Assembly: GCA_050249415.1 (NCBI GenBank)
Contig: JBFWQO010000004.1
Span: forward strand, 62,001 to 126,000
Source: CADEFQ01 sp050249415
GTDB lineage: Bacteria > Pseudomonadota > Gammaproteobacteria > Steroidobacterales > Steroidobacteraceae
Direction of reading: 5' to 3'
DNA: 64,000 bases
Under the pieces are notes generated by a model, which saw only the letters and a list, made by a program, of their open reading frames with translations, did not search any database and was not told where the DNA came from. Position numbers and translations under genes: made by a program. Below are positions 19,024-26,417 of the stretch, in pieces; position 1 is the stretch's first letter; each line of letters starts with the position of its first letter.

Positions 19024-19968
19024 ATGCGCATCGCCTATCTGTGTGCCACGGTCCTCGCACTTCTCTGTGGTTCGCCCGCCGTCGAGGCGGCGCGGGCCGT
19101 GCGCGTGTATGACGTGACCGTGCGCGACACCGCGACCGCGCAGGTCGCGCCGGCGGCGATGCGTCTCGCACTGGTGCGTGCGACAGGGCAGCGCGACGCG
19201 GCGGCCGATCCGGCCTTCGCCGCGCTCATTGCCGATGCGCAGCGTTACGTGCGCACGAGTCGCCCGGGTACGGCCGGGGGCACCGATGTCGTCCTCGACG
19301 GCAACGCCATCGACAGCGCGATCGTCGCGGCAGGCCGGCGCGTGTGGCCCGCGGACCGGCCGTTTACGCTCGTCGTGTTCGAGGACTTTGCAGGCGGCGC
19401 GAAGCCCGATGCCGCGCGCGCGGCGGTCGAGGACGCGGCCAGCCGGCGGGGCCTGCCTGTGTCGGTCGTGCCTGCCGCCACGCTCAACCTCGGCGCCGGC
19501 GGGCTCGCGAATCGCGAGTTGCTGCTGTCCGCCGTGCAGCGCCTCGGTGCCGATGCCGTGCTCGTCGGGCGCGGTGACGGTGGCGCGACCACGGTGTGGC
19601 AGTGGGCCCTGTCGTCGCCCTCGGTGGCTGAAAGCTGGGCGGGCACGCCCGCCGACGCGATCGACGGCGCGGTCGATGCATTCGTGCGCATGAACGACTC
19701 GCCGGCGGCAACGGGCGAGTTCGACGTGATCGTGATGGTGACCGGCGTGCGCGACCTGGCGGCCTACGCGGGCGTTACCCAGGCGCTCGCGCAGGTGAGC
19801 GCCGTGCGGGGCGTGGCGCTCGAGGAGGCGGCCGGCGACACGGCGCGCTTTCGCGTGACGACGAGGAGTTCCGCCGAATCGCTCGCCGCCGCGCTCGCGG
19901 GCCACGCACGCCTCGTTCCCTCCGCCACACCGATCGCCGGCGTCCTGTCGCTGTCCTGGCTGCCCTGA
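19024..19968 (+). CDS. DUF2066 domain-containing secreted protein
   Basis: 314 residues starting MRIAYLCATVLALLCG, a signal peptide. The mature sequence (VRVYDVTVRDTATAQVAPAA, LGADAVLVGRGDGG, TVWQWALSS) matches the DUF2066 family, whose function is unknown. Divergent from purM and followed 11 nt later by a CDP-alcohol phosphatidyltransferase, the usual neighbourhood of this family. The extra open frame upstream is antisense to purM and not used. Confidence 0.82.
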   Translation: MRIAYLCATVLALLCGSPAVEAARAVRVYDVTVRDTATAQVAPAAMRLALVRATGQRDAAADPAFAALIADAQRYVRTSRPGTAGGTDVVLDGNAIDSAIVAAGRRVWPADRPFTLVVFEDFAGGAKPDAARAAVEDAASRRGLPVSVVPAATLNLGAGGLANRELLLSAVQRLGADAVLVGRGDGGATTVWQWALSSPSVAESWAGTPADAIDGAVDAFVRMNDSPAATGEFDVIVMVTGVRDLAAYAGVTQALAQVSAVRGVALEEAAGDTARFRVTTRSSAESLAAALAGHARLVPSATPIAGVLSLSWLP

Positions 19969-19979
19969 CAGGCGCGCGC

Positions 19980-20534
19980 ATGCGGCACCTGCCGAACCTC
20001 ATCTGCCTCGCCCGCATCGTGCTCACCTGGCCGATCATCGCGATGCTCGCCCGCGATCGCGCGGATCTCGCGCTCGCGCTCTTCACGGTGGCGGCCGTGA
20101 GCGACGGGCTCGACGGCTGGCTCGCGAAGCGCTTCGGCTGGACCTCGAAGCTCGGGCGCTTCCTCGATCCGCTCGCCGACAAGATCCTGCTGGTGTTCGT
20201 GTTCGTGTATGCGACATGGATCGGGCTCGTGCCCGTGTGGCTGACGGCCGCCGCGGTGGCCCGCGACGTCATGATCGGGATCGGCGCGAGCATCTATCGC
20301 ATCTGGTTCGGCCCGCTGAACGGGCGCCCGACGATCGTCAGCAAGGTGAATACGCTGCTGCAGATCATCGTGCTCGTGCTCGCGATGCTGCGCGCGGCGA
20401 GCGGCCTGCCCCCGTGGGAAGTCATCCTCGCGCTGTCGCTCGCGACGCTGGCCACGACATTGATATCGGGCTGGGATTACGTCGGACGCTTCGTGCAGCG
20501 CGCCTGGCAGCTCGCCGCGGCACCCCGGCCCTGA
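19980..20534 (+). CDS. CDP-alcohol phosphatidyltransferase family membrane protein
   Basis: 184-residue integral membrane enzyme. The signature D-x2-D-G-x-x-A-K-R-...-G-x3-D-x3-D is seen in SDGLDGWLAKRFGW followed by LGRFLDPLADK. Several hydrophobic segments surround it. The family joins a CDP-activated lipid to an alcohol; phosphatidylglycerophosphate or cardiolipin-type synthesis is plausible, but the acceptor cannot be read. Followed by hda with a 1-nt gap. Confidence 0.85.
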   Translation: MRHLPNLICLARIVLTWPIIAMLARDRADLALALFTVAAVSDGLDGWLAKRFGWTSKLGRFLDPLADKILLVFVFVYATWIGLVPVWLTAAAVARDVMIGIGASIYRIWFGPLNGRPTIVSKVNTLLQIIVLVLAMLRAASGLPPWEVILALSLATLATTLISGWDYVGRFVQRAWQLAAAPRP

Positions 20535-20535
20535 G

Positions 20536-21225
20536 ATGCGCCAGCTGCCGCTCGGTGTGCGCCTGCGCGATCGCGCGATTTTCGCGAGCTTCATCGCCGG
20601 TGCGAATGCCGAGGCCGTGCGCCAGGTCACGGCGCTCGCCTCGGGCGAGCGGAGCGGTTGCGTGTGGCTGCACGGCCCGGCGGGCGCCGGCAAGACCCAC
20701 CTGCTGCAGGCCGCCTGTGCCCTCGCGGCATCCCGTGACAGGGCGGGCTACGTGCCGCTCGCCGAATTCGCGGGCGGCGAGGCCGCGATCCTGGATGGCT
20801 GGCTCGTGCTCGACTGCGTGTGCATCGATGACGCGCAGCGCGTCGCGGGCGCGCCGCCCTGGGACGCGGCGCTGTTTCGCCTCTATCGTGACATCGAGGA
20901 GCGCGGTGCACGGCTGATCGTCGCGGCGAGCGCTCCGCCGGGTGCGCTCGGCTGGTCGCTGCGCGACATTGCATCACGCTTCGGCGCCGCCGCCGTGTTC
21001 GCGGTGCAGCCGCTCGATGAAGCGGGCCGTCTCGAGGCGCTGCGGCTGCGCGCGCGCCTGCGCGGGGTCGACCTGCCGGACGATACGGTGCGCTTCCTGC
21101 AGCGCCGCTATCCGCGCGACATGCAGACGCTCTACGGCCTGCTCGATACGCTCGACGATGCGGCGCTCTCGGCGCAGCGGCGTCTCACCGTGCCGTTCGT
21201 GCGCGCGGTGCTCAAGGGCCGCTGA
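20536..21225 (+). CDS. hda: DnaA regulatory inactivator Hda
   Basis: AAA+ DnaA homologue that, with the sliding clamp, promotes DnaA-ATP hydrolysis after initiation. 229 residues. The N-terminal MRQLPLGVRLRDRAIF has the QLPLGV/L clamp-binding box. Walker A GPAGAGKTHLLQA, Walker B CVCIDDAQRV and sensor/lid motifs RYPRDMQTLYGLLD are present. The DNA-binding domain IV of DnaA is absent, as expected. Converges on wrbA with a 14-bp overlap. Confidence 0.92.
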   Translation: MRQLPLGVRLRDRAIFASFIAGANAEAVRQVTALASGERSGCVWLHGPAGAGKTHLLQAACALAASRDRAGYVPLAEFAGGEAAILDGWLVLDCVCIDDAQRVAGAPPWDAALFRLYRDIEERGARLIVAASAPPGALGWSLRDIASRFGAAAVFAVQPLDEAGRLEALRLRARLRGVDLPDDTVRFLQRRYPRDMQTLYGLLDTLDDAALSAQRRLTVPFVRAVLKGR

Positions 21226-21808
21226 TCCGCAACGCCAGTTCCGCGACACGCCGGCCGAGCACCTGCGCGAGCTGCTTCTCGTCGTCCGACAATTGCGCGC
21301 CGGCATCGTGGCCCGAGATGTGCGACGCGCCGTACGGGGTGCCACCCGTGCGGGTCGTGGACAGCCTCCGCTCGGTGAAAGGAATCCCGACGAGATACAT
21401 GCCCTGGTGCAGGAGCGGCAGCAACATCGACAGGAGGGTCGTTTCCTGGCCGCCATGCTGCGTCTGGGTCGAGGTGAACACGCCCGCGGGCTTGCCGGCG
21501 AGCCCGCCGTCGAGCCACAGGCTCGAAGTGCCGTCGAGGAAGTACTTGAGCGGAGCCGCCATGTTGCCGAAGCGGGTCGGGCTGCCGAGCACGAGCCCCT
21601 GCGTCTCGCGCAGGTCGGCGAGCGTGGCATAGGGCGCGCCGGTGTCGGGCACGCCCTTCACGGGCCGTTCGTTCCCGGCGCTCACCGGCGGCACCGTGCG
21701 CAGGCGCGACGCCGCGCCCGCCACGCTCTCGACGCCGCGACACACATGGCGCGCGAGTTCGGCGGTGGCGCCGGTCCTCGAGTAATACAGCACCAGGATT
21801 TCGCCCAT
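21212..21808 (-). CDS. wrbA: NAD(P)H:quinone oxidoreductase, WrbA type
   Basis: Flavodoxin-fold FMN enzyme reducing quinones by two electrons. 198 residues starting MGEILVLYYSRTGATAELA. FMN-binding phosphate loop SRTGATAE, GSPTRFGNMAAPLKYFLD and FTSTQTQHGGQETTL are WrbA hallmarks. A TACAAT box ends 6 nt before the ATG. Divergent from acyP with 24 bp between start codons. Confidence 0.93.
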   Translation of the reverse strand: MGEILVLYYSRTGATAELARHVCRGVESVAGAASRLRTVPPVSAGNERPVKGVPDTGAPYATLADLRETQGLVLGSPTRFGNMAAPLKYFLDGTSSLWLDGGLAGKPAGVFTSTQTQHGGQETTLLSMLLPLLHQGMYLVGIPFTERRLSTTRTGGTPYGASHISGHDAGAQLSDDEKQLAQVLGRRVAELALRISGP

Positions 21809-21814
21809 GCGCGC

Positions 21815-21824
21815 ATTGTAGAAT
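21815..21824. promoter_or_regulatory. Overlapping -10 boxes of wrbA and acyP
   Basis: The 10-bp string ATTGTAGAAT contains TACAAT on the minus strand (21820-21815, 6 nt before the wrbA ATG) and TAGAAT on the plus strand (21819-21824, 8 nt before the acyP GTG). No room exists for ordinary leaders. Confidence 0.5.
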
Positions 21825-21832
21825 TTGCGCCC

Positions 21833-22108
21833 GTGATTGCGCGCAAATGTTTCGTGTCGGGCCGGGTCCAGGGCGTGTTCTACCGCGCGACCGTGGCGCG
21901 GCGTGCCGCCGAGCTCGGCGTCACCGGTTATGCGCGCAACCTGCCGGACGGGCGCGTCGAAGTGCTCGCCTGCGCGGCCGAGGACGTCGTGGCGCGCTAT
22001 ATCGAGGCGTTGTGGACCGGTTCGACCGCGTCGAAGGTGAGTGACGTGCAGGTCGTCGCCGTCGAACTCGCGCCCGATCAGCGCCCTGCGGGCTTCACCA
22101 CCGGTTGA
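21833..22108 (+). CDS. acyP: Acylphosphatase
   Basis: Small enzyme (91 residues) hydrolysing carboxyl-phosphate bonds. GTG start giving MIARKCFVSGRVQGVFYR, where GRVQGVFYR is the phosphate-binding loop with the catalytic Arg. The catalytic Asn is in GYARNLPDGRVEV. No RBS fits in the 24 bp to wrbA. A much longer open frame upstream is antisense to wrbA and rejected. The 3' end overlaps the convergent transglycosylase gene by 31 bp. Confidence 0.9.
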   Translation: MIARKCFVSGRVQGVFYRATVARRAAELGVTGYARNLPDGRVEVLACAAEDVVARYIEALWTGSTASKVSDVQVVAVELAPDQRPAGFTTG

Positions 22109-22752
22109 CGCGCGGCCGAGGCCGCGATCCCGAGGTCGTCGGCGCCGTTCCAGCGGCTCCAGCTGCCGATCACGAGGTCGGAGTAGTCGCGCCGGCCGAC
22201 GCTGCCGTTGTAGCGCGCGAGCGCCTTCTGCACGTTGTTGCTCTCGTACTTCAGGTAGTAACGCAGGATCGCGCAGCCCATGCGCACGTTCGGGCCGATC
22301 TGCGTCAGCTGGTGGCGCTTCATGCCGAGCTTCTCGGGCCAGAACGGCATGATCTGCATCAGGCCCACGGCGCCGGCGTACGACACCGCCCAGCGATTGA
22401 AGCGGCTCTCGACATCGATGACCGCCATGACGAGCCCGGGCGGCAGGCGTATTTCGCCCTTGCGGTGCGCCTCGCAGAACACGGTGCGCAGGATCTCGAG
22501 CCGTTCGGCCTTGTCGGGCACGCGCTTCACGAGCCGCGGTTCCATCATCGTGAACCACACGGCCGATTCGTAGCGGTCCGGGAAACACTCGGCCTGCGCG
22601 ACCGCGTGCTCGATGACGCTGCGCAGCCCGGCATCCTGCTGCTGGTCGGCGTGCGCGACGGGCAGGGCACCCATGGCCAGGGCGCACGCCGCCCATGCGA
22701 CGAACCGGTCAGCCCGGCGCGAGCCGGGCGCGCAGGAAGGCGACAGTGTCAT
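22078..22752 (-). CDS. Lytic transglycosylase, SLT domain
   Basis: Cleaves peptidoglycan glycosidic bonds with 1,6-anhydro product. 224 residues. The first ~36 form a signal peptide with an RR pair and a hydrophobic core ending PVAHAD. The SLT catalytic Glu is in MAVIDVESRFNRWAVS, followed by YAGAVGLMQIMPFW and the RYYLKYESNNVQKALARYNGS substrate motif. The start at 22752 overlaps the 3' end of proS by 44 bp; this is the only reasonable ATG giving a full signal peptide. Soluble periplasmic or weakly anchored. Confidence 0.88.
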   Translation of the reverse strand: MTLSPSCAPGSRRADRFVAWAACALAMGALPVAHADQQQDAGLRSVIEHAVAQAECFPDRYESAVWFTMMEPRLVKRVPDKAERLEILRTVFCEAHRKGEIRLPPGLVMAVIDVESRFNRWAVSYAGAVGLMQIMPFWPEKLGMKRHQLTQIGPNVRMGCAILRYYLKYESNNVQKALARYNGSVGRRDYSDLVIGSWSRWNGADDLGIAASAARQPVVKPAGR

Positions 22753-24421
22753 CGAGGGGGCAGTCTTCGCTCGCCTCGGCGCGACGGTGGCGGTACTCGA
22801 GCTTGCCGGCATCGAGGCCGCGCTCGCCGACGACGATCCGGTGCGGGATGCCGAGGAGTTCGGCGTCGGCGAACTTCGCGCCGGGGCGCGCATCGCGGTC
22901 GTCGAGGAGCACCTCGATTCCCGCACGGGTGAGTTCGTCGTAGAGGCGGTCGGCGGTTTCACGGACTCGCTGCGATTTGGCGATGTTGATCGGGACCAGT
23001 ACCACCTGGAAGGGCGCAATCGGCTCGGGCCAGATGATGCCACGATCATCGTGGTTCTGTTCGATGGCCGCCGCCACGACGCGCGTCACACCTATGCCAT
23101 AGCAGCCCATGTGGAGGTTCGTGCTGCGGCCCGCCTCGTCGAGCACGGCGCAATTCATCGCGTCGCTGTACTTGCGGCCGAGCTGGAAGATGTGGCCGAC
23201 CTCGATGCCCCGGGCTATCGACAGCGTGCCCTGCCCGGACGGGCTCGGGTCGCCCGCGACGACACTCCGCAGGTCGGCGACCTCGGGTTCGGGCAGGTCG
23301 CGGCCCCAGTTGACCCCGGTGAGGTGCGTGTCGCGTGCGTTGGCGCCGCAGACGAAATCCGCGAGGACCGCCGCACTGCGGTCCGCGATGACCGGGCAGG
23401 CGAGTCCCACGGGGCCCACGAATCCCGGTTCCGCGCCGCTCGCCGCGAGCACGGCGTCAAGACTCGCCATGCGCAGCGGCGAGGCGACCCCCGGCAGCTT
23501 CTGCGCCTTCACGGCATTCAATTCGTGATCGCCGCGCAGCACGAGCGCGACGACGCCGCCCGAGGCGCCCTCGACCAGCAGGGTTTTAGCGCACTGTGTC
23601 GCCGGCACCGCGAGGAACTCCGTGAGCGCGACGATCGTGCGCACCTGCGGTGTCGCGACCGGCCGCATCGCGGCGCGCGCCGGGGCGCGCGGCGCCGCCG
23701 GCGCCACCGCCTCGGCCATTTCGAGGTTCGCCGCGTAGTCGCCGATGTCCGAAAACGCGATCGCGTCTTCGCCCGAATCCGCCAGCACCTGGAACTCCTC
23801 CGACGCGCTGCCGCCGATCGCGCCCGAGTCGGCACGCACCGCGCGGAACCTGAGGCCCATGCGGGTGAACATCCGGGTGTAGGCCGCGCGCATCAGTTCG
23901 TAGCCCTCGGCGAGCGAGGCCTCGTCGATGTGGAACGAATAGGCGTCCTTCATGATGAACTCGCGGCCGCGCATCACGCCGAAGCGCGGCCGGATTTCGT
24001 CGCGGAACTTCGTCTGGATCTGGTAGAAGTTCACGGGCAGTTGCCGGTAGCTCTGCAACTCGCGACGCACGAGATCGGTGATCACTTCCTCGTGCGTCGG
24101 GCCGATCACGAAGGCGCGGTCACCGCGGTCGGTGAAGCGCAGCAGCTCCGGGCCGTATTCCGCCCAGCGCCCCGACTCCTGCCACAGCTCCGCCGGCTGC
24201 ACGGCCGGCATCAGCACTTCGAAGGCGCCTGCACGATCCATCTCCTCGCGGATGATGGCCTCGACCTTGCGCAGGGTCAGGAGCCCGAAGGTCGTCCACG
24301 TGTAGATGCCGGCGGCGAGCCGCCGGATCAGGCCCGCGCGGAGCATCAGGCGGTGGCTCACGATCTCCGCCTCGGCGGGCGTTTCCTTCATCGTGCTGAG
24401 CGGGTATCGGGTCCAGCGCAT
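22709..24421 (-). CDS. proS: Prolyl-tRNA synthetase, bacterial type
   Basis: Class II synthetase, 570 residues (E. coli 572), beginning MRWTRYPLSTMKETPAEAE. Motif 2 region YQIQTKFRDEIRPRFGVMRGREF, an editing (INS) domain between motifs 2 and 3 (about 225-410), and motif 3 GCYGIGVTRVVAA are seen, followed by the anticodon-binding domain. The editing domain marks it as the long bacterial form that clears Ala-tRNA-Pro. Its promoter probably uses the TATAAG strand of the AT box at 24466-24475, shared with pssA. Confidence 0.96.
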   Translation of the reverse strand: MRWTRYPLSTMKETPAEAEIVSHRLMLRAGLIRRLAAGIYTWTTFGLLTLRKVEAIIREEMDRAGAFEVLMPAVQPAELWQESGRWAEYGPELLRFTDRGDRAFVIGPTHEEVITDLVRRELQSYRQLPVNFYQIQTKFRDEIRPRFGVMRGREFIMKDAYSFHIDEASLAEGYELMRAAYTRMFTRMGLRFRAVRADSGAIGGSASEEFQVLADSGEDAIAFSDIGDYAANLEMAEAVAPAAPRAPARAAMRPVATPQVRTIVALTEFLAVPATQCAKTLLVEGASGGVVALVLRGDHELNAVKAQKLPGVASPLRMASLDAVLAASGAEPGFVGPVGLACPVIADRSAAVLADFVCGANARDTHLTGVNWGRDLPEPEVADLRSVVAGDPSPSGQGTLSIARGIEVGHIFQLGRKYSDAMNCAVLDEAGRSTNLHMGCYGIGVTRVVAAAIEQNHDDRGIIWPEPIAPFQVVLVPINIAKSQRVRETADRLYDELTRAGIEVLLDDRDARPGAKFADAELLGIPHRIVVGERGLDAGKLEYRHRRAEASEDCPLDDTVAFLRARLAPG

Positions 24422-24465
24422 CGGGGCAGCAGCTCCGTCCAGGCTACGGCGGTCGGGCCGCGCAT

Positions 24466-24475
24466 CTTATATGAT
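24466..24475. promoter_or_regulatory. Divergent -10 region of proS and pssA
   Basis: On the plus strand TATGAT (24470-24475) ends 7 nt before ATG 24483. On the minus strand TATAAG (24471-24466) would serve proS with a leader of about 40 nt. Confidence 0.45.
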
Positions 24476-24482
24476 GCGCGGC

Positions 24483-25235
24483 ATGTCCACACCGAGCACG
24501 GAGCTTGCACGGCGCGGCCGCGGCGTCTACCTGTTGCCGAACGCGCTGACCACCGGGTGCCTCTTTTCAGGCTTCTACGCGATCATCGCGGCCATCGACG
24601 GCAACTTCGACCGGGCCGGCCTCGCCGTGTTCGCCGCGATGCTGTTCGACGGGCTCGACGGCCGCGTGGCGCGCTGGACCCGCACCGAGAGCGCGTTCGG
24701 CAAGGAATACGACAGCCTCGCGGACATGGTCGCCTTCGGTATCGCGCCCGCGGTGGTCATGTACCAGTGGGGCGTCGCGCGCATCGCCGAGTACGGGCAG
24801 GCATGGGGCCGCTTCGGCTGGGTCGCCACGTTCTTCTTCGCCGTGGCCGCGGCGCTGCGGCTGGCGCGCTTCAACACGCGCGCGGCGCAGGACAAGCGTT
24901 ACTTCGAGGGGCTGCCGAGCCCGTCGGCGGCGGCCGTGGTCGCCTCGTTCGTCTGGTTCTCCAGCACCTGGCGCGGTCCGGGCGGGCTCACCGACCTGAT
25001 CCTGGCGTTCGTGGTCGCCGCGCTCGCGGGCACGCTGATGGTGACCAGCTTCCCGTACATGAGCCTGAAGCAGATCGACGTCGACAAGCGCGTGCGGTAT
25101 TACTATTTCATCGTCGTGCCGCTGTTCCTCGCGCTGATCGCGATCGATCCGCCGACGATGCTGCTCGCGATGTTCTCCACCTATGCGCTCTCCGCGCCGG
25201 TGCAATGGGCCGTGCGTCGCCTGCGGCGCCTGTGA
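24483..25235 (+). CDS. pssA: CDP-diacylglycerol-serine O-phosphatidyltransferase
   Basis: Makes phosphatidylserine, precursor of phosphatidylethanolamine. 250 residues (253 if ATG 24474 is used). Membrane protein with the CDP-OH_P signature FDGLDGRVARWTRTESAFGKEYDSLADM, then repeated hydrophobic helices and a basic C-terminus. The SFPYMSLKQ segment and overall size fit the PssA-type integral membrane family rather than the soluble E. coli enzyme. A TATGAT box 7 nt before ATG 24483 favours that start. Its stop overlaps the next gene's GTG. Confidence 0.9.
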   Translation: MSTPSTELARRGRGVYLLPNALTTGCLFSGFYAIIAAIDGNFDRAGLAVFAAMLFDGLDGRVARWTRTESAFGKEYDSLADMVAFGIAPAVVMYQWGVARIAEYGQAWGRFGWVATFFFAVAAALRLARFNTRAAQDKRYFEGLPSPSAAAVVASFVWFSSTWRGPGGLTDLILAFVVAALAGTLMVTSFPYMSLKQIDVDKRVRYYYFIVVPLFLALIAIDPPTMLLAMFSTYALSAPVQWAVRRLRRL

Positions 25236-25921
25236 CCGCCGCCGATCCGTCACGCCGCGCGCACTACCTCGAGGCGCTCGGCATCGACGCCTGGGTGTCG
25301 CGCCGCGCGCCCCCGCCGCTCGACGACACTGCACCGGGCGACGGCGGCGTGCCGGCTGACGCCTGGCGAGTCTTGCGTGCGGAGGTGGCGGGCTGCGTCA
25401 AATGCAGGCTGTGCGAAACACGCACGCAGACTGTCTTCGGCGTCGGCGACCCGCGGGCGCGCTGGTTGATCGTGGGCGAAGCGCCGGGCGCCGAGGAAGA
25501 TCGCCGCGGCGAACCGTTCGTCGGGCGCGCGGGCCGGCTCCTCGACGCGATGCTGCGTGCGGTCGGCCTCACGCGCGACACCGTGTTCATCGCGAACGTG
25601 CTCAAGTGCCGGCCGCCGGGCAATCGCGATCCGGCGCCGGACGAGATCGCGAGCTGCCTGCCGTATCTCCAGCGCCAGCTGGCATTGATCGAGCCCGACA
25701 TCATCGTCGCTGTCGGGCGCATCGCCGCGCAGACGCTCATCGGTACCGACGCGCCGGTCGCGCGCCTGCGAGGGCGCATTCACCAGTTCGGACCGGCGGG
25801 CACCCCGCTCGTCGTGACCTATCACCCGGCATACCTGCTGCGCGCGCCCGGCGAGAAGCGCAAGGCGTGGGACGACCTCAAGCTCGCGCGGGAGACGGCG
25901 CGTGGCCGCCGCGCGGGATGA
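25232..25921 (+). CDS. Uracil-DNA glycosylase, family 4-like (Fe-S)
   Basis: Removes uracil from DNA. 229 residues from GTG 25232, which overlaps the pssA stop (GTGA). Cluster cysteines are seen in GCVKCRLCETRTQTVFGVGD, and in NVLKCRPPGNRDP and ASCLPYLQRQ. Active-site motif GEAPGAEEDRRGEPFVGRAG and the late TYHPAYLLR are those of family 4/5 thermostable-type UDGs. The N-terminal ~60 residues are a Pro/Ala-rich extension. The last 20 nt overlap rimI. Confidence 0.88.
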   Translation: MTAADPSRRAHYLEALGIDAWVSRRAPPPLDDTAPGDGGVPADAWRVLRAEVAGCVKCRLCETRTQTVFGVGDPRARWLIVGEAPGAEEDRRGEPFVGRAGRLLDAMLRAVGLTRDTVFIANVLKCRPPGNRDPAPDEIASCLPYLQRQLALIEPDIIVAVGRIAAQTLIGTDAPVARLRGRIHQFGPAGTPLVVTYHPAYLLRAPGEKRKAWDDLKLARETARGRRAG

Positions 25922-26405
25922 CCTGCCGCTGCCGCGCGTCGCGCTGCGGCCGATGACCGAGGCGGACCTGCCGCGGGTTGCCGCGCTGGAAGGGGAGTCG
26001 TATCCCTTTCCGTGGAGCGAGGGCATCTTTCGCGATTGCGTGCGCGTCGGCTACGTGTGCCGGGTCGTCGAGATCGGTTTCGATTTCGTCGGCTACGGCA
26101 TCATGAGCACCGGGGCCGGCGAGGCGCACATCCTGAACGTGTGCGTGCGCGCGTCGATGCGCGGCCGGGGCCTCGGGCGCACGCTGCTGCGGCACTTGCT
26201 CGATCTCGCGGCCGACTCCGGCGTGGAAGACGCATTCCTCGAAGTGCGTCCTTCCAACGTCACGGCGATCCGCCTGTACCAGTCGCTCGGGTTCGTGCCG
26301 GTGGGCGTGCGCCGTGGCTACTACCAGGCGGTCGGCGGGCGCGAAGATGCCACGGTGCTGCGGTTGTCGCTCGCGGAGCGGCAAGGCGCGCCGACTCGCT
26401 TGTAG
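25902..26405 (+). CDS. rimI: Ribosomal protein S18 alanine N-acetyltransferase
   Basis: GNAT enzyme acetylating the N-terminus of S18. 167 residues from GTG 25902 (a later ATG at 25953 is possible). Acetyl-CoA loop RGRGLGRTLLRHLLD, LEVRPSNVTAIRLYQSLGF and the RimI-type YYQAVGGREDATVL tail are present. It overlaps the uracil-DNA glycosylase gene. In E. coli rimI is close to prfC; here they are separated by about 7 kb of accessory DNA. Confidence 0.9.
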   Translation: MAAARDDLPLPRVALRPMTEADLPRVAALEGESYPFPWSEGIFRDCVRVGYVCRVVEIGFDFVGYGIMSTGAGEAHILNVCVRASMRGRGLGRTLLRHLLDLAADSGVEDAFLEVRPSNVTAIRLYQSLGFVPVGVRRGYYQAVGGREDATVLRLSLAERQGAPTRL

Positions 26406-26417
26406 GCTGGGGGTCTT

